From assembly GCA_947623455.1 (NCBI GenBank), contig OX392527.1, positions 13,698,001 through 13,762,000 of the forward strand: a DNA stretch of 64,000 nt, given 5' to 3'. Shown one piece after another: positions 47,822 to 56,800 of this stretch. Made by a program: the position numbers and the translations under genes. Position 1 is the first letter of the stretch. Every line of letters starts with the position of its first letter. Source of the DNA: Mimachlamys varia. Its lineage: Eukaryota; Mollusca; Bivalvia; Pectinida; Pectinidae. A model generated the notes under the pieces. The model did not search any database and was not told where the DNA came from. It was given only the letters and a program-made list of their open reading frames with translations.

Positions 47822-50800
47822 CTGCAACACAAATCGTAAGTTAGTACATAATTCATAACCTTAGAACCAATCCCCAACCCACCAAGTTCATTTTACTACA
47901 CAATGAACATATCTGATTTGATAATACATGAAAAGCTCCTAAATATACTGGGAATGTAATATTCTGTAAATTTTCCTCCAAATATTTGAGCTTCTAAAAT
48001 AAGATGTGTCCGTGTGACACGAATGCACCGCCGACAACCAAGGAGAATAATGGAGCTTTTCTGCATACCTGACATTTTAATACATAAACTCATTGTTTTT
48101 CCCAATTTTGCTAAGTTTTGGGTGACCAATGCTGAATTCAAAAGCTAATTAATAGCAAAGAATGGGAAAGAATATACACAGTTATATATGTTTTCTAAAT
48201 TCAAATATTTTAACTATGAAAACACGCTAAAATGATATAAATGAGTGATGAAGCACAGATATAGCCAAAGTTATTTTTTTGAAGTAAACACAAGGGTATC
48301 ATATTACCATTACATTTTTACCATTGTTTAAATTTACAGTTATAGAAGCCGAAGTTTTTATCAGATAGAAGTATGATTAATAACCCAATGAAGCAAATGC
48401 AATGAAAATGATTTTCATCTTAGAGCTATATGTTCTCACATATTTTTTGTAACAGTTTATTAGCATAATCAGAATATTTCAATCAACACATATCTTAAAC
48501 AACCAAAAATCGCCAATATTGTATAATTCACACAAAACCAGCACAAGGCCCCTAAGATCGTGAACCCACTGTACATTTACTTGAATATACATGGTTTTAT
48601 GTAAATTTCCTCTAACTTGTGTAATATTCTGATATATCTGAATAATTCACTTTTCTGAGGAAATTCTCACTTTGGGAATTTTCAAAGCAATATATCCCTA
48701 CATTCTGATAATAGTAGCTGACACCAAACTCAACCTGACAGCAGTAATTAATATATAGTTTTATGTAAATTGTCCAAGGGACTTTCAAAAATTCCTAAAA
48801 TAGCACAATACTCTGACTGGAGTTTGACAAGGTCCCGAATTGGGTCATCCATCATTTATTATTTATTAACAACTTTAGAATGAATCAGTGAATCAACGCC
48901 AAATCAGAACTTGACCTGCATTTTATCATGATGAATCTACATACCAAATTATATTACATTATCTTTATTCACTATTGAGAAAACGAGGGGACAAGAAAAA
49001 ATTATGACGAAATGATGGCCAAAGGTAAAATTATATGCCCCAGCCATTTCATGGCAGTGTTCAAAATAGAGCCTATGTGTACAACAAAATGTTATATAAA
49101 AAGCTATAATAATTGCCCATCATTAAACTTCCACAAATTGCACTTCTTAACAAACTTGACAGGTAATTACATTTCGTAAAAATGCAATTTTTTTTTTATT
49201 GTACAGGTAACAAACTTTGCTGACAGAAAACACATTGCAATCAACTTTGTCGCCTTCATCCCAGTATATGTAGTTTTTGACAAATAGAGAAGAAATAATT
49301 AAAATATGTTGACATTAGACACGGGGGAGGTGGGGGCATGTAAGCATATAATTTAAGTGTTGATCTTGATCAAGATGTCCAGGGGCTGTGTATACAAACC
49401 TTGATGAAATCTTCCAGGGTCTGTTTATACATACCTTGATGAAAAATTCCAAGGTCTGTATATACAAACCTTGATGAAATCTTCCATGGACTGTGTATAC
49501 ATACCTTGATGAAATCTTCCAGGGTCTGTTTATACATGGCCTGAAAATGGCTTTTGATCTGAACCATATCCACTTCACTCCTGGTGACGACAACACGTAT
49601 CAGGCCGCGGTCATCTGTCCCTGCACCCTAGGTTAATGAAAGTTTGTACCTTTATGGACATTTGACATGCCACACAAATAGTGTCATCCATGTGACTTCT
49701 ACAGATACCGGTACACAATGAGTCAATTCTACAGGTATTCTTCATTAGTTCCTGTAATACTTATTGTATTGTAAGTAGTAAAGACAATGAATCAATATTT
49801 ATTCTACACATAAGATTATAAGACTCTTTCATGGCCAGTGATGTAAGATAGGGAAATTCCAACTGACAGGTTTTCAAATTGGTAAAACCCTAGGCTTTGC
49901 CGAGGGTTTTGCCAAATTTGAAAACCCAGAGGGTGGAATTTCCCTATCTAACACCTTTGGTCATGAAAGAGTCTTTTTCTCTCATATATCAACTAACCGA
50001 ATAAGCTCAAAAACCATGGAAATACGTTTTGACTTGCCTACCATTTTGAAAATTTCTAACTTTTTTCTTAGCTTTTTTTACGAAAAGGAATTAGACAGCA
50101 AGATTAAGCATACCCTATATTTGCAAACAAAGTTTTTACAAGATTTACCTGATTAGTATCATTAAATTTCATAGTTCAATATAACAGATATATCTTCTTA
50201 TCTCACATCGGTTTTAATTGATTTCAGATCTATTCTCCCCAAGAACGTTATTTTCTGATGTTTTTTTTTCTATTTTAGATTACATGGAAATATTGTACTT
50301 GTACATAACAGTGAATTTCTTATAACCTTATCAAACTTACCTTCATAGACTTGTACAGTTTCTCAGCAAAGTAAGAAGACCTGTTCCTTACACTCTTCAC
50401 TGCAATAAAACAACTTCCATGTTTCAACAGGCTGAGATAATCCAGGTAAGAAATAAAATTTTAGAAAAATCATTTTATCGAAAAACAATGAAGACCTGTC
50501 CTGGTTTTGAATTAAATGTGTCTGGATTGTTAATGATTGTCATTACACAAAAACATAAAAAAAAACCCGATATTTCATTATTGTTATTGATATAATTTTT
50601 TTAATGGCTTATAAATACACTGGGCAGAGAACAAACTATCTATCACATTAAAGGGCCAAAGTGATAAGGTATATTGCTGCATTAACTATATTAAGTAAGA
50701 GAAGCACTAACCAATAGCCAGCATGCCCAGTTCCAGATTTCCAGACATTTCACTCTTCACCGATTTTTCTATGTCCTTGCCGCTGAGTTTCTGATAAGCT

Positions 50801-53800
50801 TCAAACACAGCTCTCAGTTGATCATGGCTCTGTGAAGCCATGATCATGTTGAACGTGGATTCATCTGTTCCCCATCTCTTCTCCCCAGCTTGTAGCAACC
50901 TCTGAAACGAACCAAGTAATATATAGATTGGCCAAAAGTAGATACAAGTTATTATCCATTACCCAATATCTTTCGACTACCTAGAGAGCATAGAGGCGGT
51001 TCTGTAAGTTTGGCCCTGGCTGCTTAAGCATTCAACAACTATAGCAATGCCCAACCTGTACTCATTAACACTAAGTAGGCTGGAACAAAAGGAATCAATC
51101 ATCTTATTAAAAGGTACAAAACAGTGCCATGACAGGAGTCCCAACTTGCAACCCTTCTGTCAGGTGCCAGGCATCCTACTACTAGACTATTGTGACACAA
51201 GTCCAACCCTTCTGTCAGGTGCCAGGCATCCTACTACTAGACTATGGTGACATGAGTCCAACCCTACTGTCAGGTGCTAGGCATCCTACTACTAGACTAT
51301 TGTGACACGAGTCCAACCCTTCTGTCAGGTGCCAGGCATCCTACTACTAGACTATGGTGACACGAGTCCAACCCTTCTGTCAGGTGCCAGGCATCCTACT
51401 ACTAGACTATGGTGACACGAGTCCAACCCTTCTGTCAGGTGCTAGGCATCCTACTACTTGACTATTGTGACATGAGTCCAACCCTTCTGTCAGGTGCTAG
51501 GCAACCTACTACTAGACTATTGTGACATGCCTAGACTTCTGTCAGGTGCCAGGCATCCTACTACTAGACTTGTCTAACCCTCTGACTATCGTGCCTACAG
51601 GGGGAGACAAGATCATTTGAATTTGAATCTGTCTTAAAAAAGTTGTCTGGACAAGGCTTGAAATGAGAAATTACAAAAAAAAAGAAACAGATGCTGAACA
51701 ATAAATACCTGCTGCAGCCAAAACTGAAAAACTAAAACCCTTCTGTTGCATTTTATCATCCAGTCTCAATAAAACAACTACAGGACCAACACATAAAATA
51801 GTGTAAGATCTGTCAAATAGATCTAGATTACTATTACATGTATAACAAATTTACGTGGCCAAGATTGCAGCCTAGAGGCTATCTTCCTATTCTGATCCTT
51901 CTCAAAATGAAACGTGCACACCTATATGTAACCCTGGTAAATACTAGCTGCAATATACCGCTCTGCTAGTGAGATCTTCTCTTTAGCTCGATAGGTTGAG
52001 CGTAAGACTAGTAGCCTGAGGTTCCGGGTTCGACTCCTAGCTAGCGGAGGCATTGAAATAAATAAAGGTGATCTGTTACATATAGACCAGGCATATATGT
52101 AATTAAGAATCAAGGGAACTTTCATATGACAGAAACCTTTACAGTACCTCTTGAGAATTATTTACAAAACTTTGGCAGCACTGCATTGAAACAGGTCAAT
52201 TTAATTTCTTTCTGCAAACTTGTAGAATTCCATGTCAGCAATTTAGGGACCAAATATCTGACCCTTGGAGTATTTAGATGAAATGTTGTTTCAGTATCTA
52301 AATGAATAGGTAAAGGAAACTGGAGTTCTCGAGAAAAAAACCCACCAACCAACAGCCAGTACCTTGCAATTGCCAAACATAGGCATCAAGTCTGTCACCC
52401 AGAGGTGGAGGGCTGGAGGTAGCAGAATGTCAGACACTTTAACCACTTGGCCACCATAACCAAGAGGTGGAGGGTTAATGGTAGCAGAATGCCAGACACC
52501 TTAATCTCTTGGCCACCAAAGACTGGTAAAGCATAGTCCTCATGAAAATAACCATGACCTGCAGGGACATCATTCTGGCTATACCACTTCACAGAGGGCC
52601 ATAATTGATAACCAAACACATTATTCGTTATTATAGCATTTGTTCCATAAATGTTTTGCTATCGTCAGTTCTTGAAGATTGTGGGTGATACATATTAAAC
52701 GATGTTTACCTGTGCATCTTGTTGTGCTTTGTTGACATCAACAGCTTGAGACTCCTGTCTCCCAGCCTACAAATATAGACAAACACTTAAAAATTTGACA
52801 AAATTAAATACAATATCACATTTAATCACGACATATAAGTTAATCAAAATCAACAGTAAAGCAGTAGACACATTCAGCAGACCACTTAAGTGTCTCCTTA
52901 TCTACGGGCGATACAGTAAGTGTCTCCTTATCTACGGGCGATACAGTAAGTGTCTCCTTATCTACGGGCGATACAGTAAGTGTCTCCTTATCTACGGGCG
53001 ATACAGTAAGTGTCTCCTTATCTACGGGCGATACAGGAAGTGTCTCTTTGTCTACGGGCGATACAGAAAGTGTCTTCTTATCTATGGGCGATACAGTAAG
53101 TGTCTCCTTATCTACGGGCGATACAGTAAGTGTCTCCTTATCTACAGGCTTTGTCTCCTGAGGTGTGTAGGGACTCAGGCCAAATAAATGTTACATGCAT
53201 GTTTTGGTTTCATTATGCAAAACACATGAGAATATGATTTTAGGATGGATCCTATATACTTTTGAAATTAGGTCAGTGGAGTAAGTTACAAGGGGGGAGG
53301 GGCCGCTTTTGTCTCTTCATCTTCATGCCCATCAAATGTGGCATTCCTTGGCATCAGATATATGTCAAATACCGCCCCCCCCCCTCCCCCCGCCCCCTTA
53401 CCCCTTTTAGCCCTGCCTATATGTCCTTTGGGGTAACATCCTCCATTTCATCAATGTTGCAATGTGTGTCCAAGGATACTTCAGATTAAGTTATTGATGA
53501 AATCACTTTACCAATGCTCCAGACAAAATAAGGTACAACAAATTAATAACAATAATTCTTATATACCGATTTATCACAACCTAAAGGTCATCTCAAAGCA
53601 ATTCACAAACTATTATCTGTTGTTATAGGGCCTTAGCAACTAGCCAATATCGTTCTCAACTCCCTGGGGAGCATACAACCAGTGCTGCCATTACAGCGCT
53701 CACAGCTAGCATTCTACAATTTCTAGCACTGCCCAACCACATATTCATTCACAGTTGAGTAGTCTGGAACGAGCGGAGTAAAGTATCTACCACTAGACCA

Positions 53801-56800
53801 CATGCGTCCGTAAAAACAGCTTACTCATACTGAAGTAGTAAGGTATCACTTACTGCTGACATGGATATCATCAGCTTCTTAAAATTCCCAGATGTATCTC
53901 CTTGAATGTCCTTCTCCAACACACTTTTATACACTGAAACACAGAACAGTTCAATGTTTATTGTTAGTTGTGACCTTCAATGTCCTTCTCCGACAGACTC
54001 GTATACACTGAAACACAGAACAGTTCAATGTTAATTGTTAGTTGTGACCTTCAATGACCTTCTCCAACAGACTCGTATACACTGAAACACAGAACAGTTC
54101 AATGTTTATTGTTAGTTGTAACCTTCAATGTCCTTCTCTGACAGACTCGTATACATGAAAAAGACACTGCCCGGTAGTTCTAATTATGTGGGTACCTACA
54201 TTGTAGTTGTTCCACTGTATATGACATGATCGTTTTGTTGCTAGATTGTAGTTCAACAGTTTGAACTACCAGGCAGTGTACAAACTAACAAATGGCCAAG
54301 TTAGAAGCAGGTTTCCACACAAACCCCGCCCCATAAACATCTATAGCAATCTGAAGTCACAGACTACACTGCACCAATCCAACATGTTTAGTCTGCATAT
54401 ATATGCAGACACAAAGCCACTGTACATGTGCTAAGCATGAAGTAACTGATCAACAAAATACATTCAATTTTTCATCTCGCCACTTGCTTGAAGAAAATTA
54501 ACACGTTTGTATTCCACATCCTAGCAGACGTATCGCACATCATTATCAGATAACATGGAGACAAGCCTGTAGATTCCTATCTGGCTTGAAGAGAGACGTA
54601 GAATACCAAATCATTGACATTCTACACACGGATACCTGTCCCCACAAGTTAGTCTACTCACTGTCTACAGGAGAAATGTCTACCACTGCACCTCCATAAT
54701 TTGACGCCGTTAGGGATCCATGATCAAGGGTAAATCGAGCAACCACTGTCATTTTCGAACAGGAAGTCTGATCAATGTTTGTAGTAATTATTTACAACTT
54801 ATTTTAGAATTAACTTTCTATTTTGTTTAGGTTATCAGGGGATAACTACAATGGTACGTGAGTCAATTCAATAATCTGCACAGCCAGATAATTTACTCAG
54901 ACTTTAACCAAACTGTTTCAGTAAAAGATGTACAAACACAGACATACAGAATCACTCACTTGTTTTATATGCTGCAGAGCAGGCCTGTATTTCTTTATTG
55001 CTCCGGGTACATAAGATTTCAATCATAGCATCCTCATCTGTTCCTAGTCCCTACAAATATAAACACATATATTACATTATGTTCCTAGTCCCTACAGACC
55101 AATATAAACACACATATTACATTATGTTCCTAGTCCCTACAGACCAATATAAACACACGTATTACATTATGTTCCTAGTCCCTACAGACCAATATAAACA
55201 CACATATTACATTATGTTCCTACAGACCAATATAAACACACATATTACATTATGTTCCCAGTCCCTACAGACCAATATAAATGCACGTATTACATCATGT
55301 TCCCAGTCCCTACAGACCAATATAAACACACATATTACATTATGTTCCTAGTCCCTACAGACCAATATAAACACACATATTACATCATGTTCCCAGTCCC
55401 TACAGACCAATATAAACACACATATTACATTATGTTCCAAGTCCCTACAGACCAATATAAACACACATATTACATTATGTTCCCAGTCCCTACAGACCAA
55501 TATAAATGCACGTATTACATCATGTTCCCAGTCCCTACAGACCAATATAAACACACATATTACATTATGTTCCTAGTCCCTACAGACCAATATAAACACA
55601 CATATTACATCATGTTCCCAGTCCCTACAGACCAATATAAACACACATATTACATTATGTTCCAAGTCCCTACAGACCAATATAAACACACATATTACAT
55701 TATGTTCCCAGTCCCTACAGACCAATATAAATGCACGTATTACATCATGTTCCCAGTCCCTACAGACCAAAATAAACACACATATTACATTATGTTCCTA
55801 GTCTCTACAGACCAATATAAACACACATATTACATTATGTTCCTAGTCCCTACAGACCAATATAAACACACATATTACATTATGTTCCTAGTCCCTACAG
55901 ACCAATATAAACACACATATTACATTATGTTTCTAGTCCCTACAGACCAATATAAACACACATATTACATTATGTTCCTAGTCCCTACAGACCAATATAA
56001 ACACACATATTACATTATGTTCCTAGTCCCTACAGACCAATATAAACACACGTATTACAATATGTTCCTAGTCCCTACAGACCGATATAAACACACATAT
56101 TACATTATGTTTCTAGTCCCTACAGACCAATATAAACACACATATTACATTATGTTCCTAGTCCCTACAGACCAATATAAACACACATATTACATTATGT
56201 TCTTAGTCTCTACAGACCAATATAAACACACATATTACATTATGTTCCCCGTCTCTAAAGACCAATATAAACACACATATTACATTATGTTCCTAGTCCC
56301 TACAGACCAATATAAACACACATATAACATTATGTTCCTAGTCCCTACAGACCAATATAAACACACATATTACATTATGTTCCTAGTCCCTACAGACCAA
56401 TATAAACACACGTATTACAATATGTTCCTAGTCCCTACAGACCAATATAAACACACGTATTACAATATGTTCCTAGTCCCTACAGACCAATATAAACACA
56501 CGTATTACATTATGTTCCTAGTCCCTACAGACAAATATAAACACACATATTACATTATGTTCCCAGTCTCTACAGACCAATATAAACACACATATTACAT
56601 TATGTTCCTAGTCCCTACAGACCAATATAAACACACATATTACATTATGTTCCTAGTCCCTACAGACAAATATAAACACACATATTACATTATGTTCCTA
56701 CAGACCAATATAAACACACATATTACATTATGTTCCTAGTCCCTACAGACCAATATAAACACACATATTACATTATGTTCCTAGTCCCTACAGACCAATA

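Noticed and set aside
51960..52050. A functional tRNA gene
   Set aside because: Box A and B are present, but no clean anticodon stem or acceptor stem; better read as a tRNA-derived repeat.
55252..56739. 495-codon plus-strand frame (YKHTYYIMF repeats)
   Set aside because: Antisense to annexin and entirely the 45-bp array.
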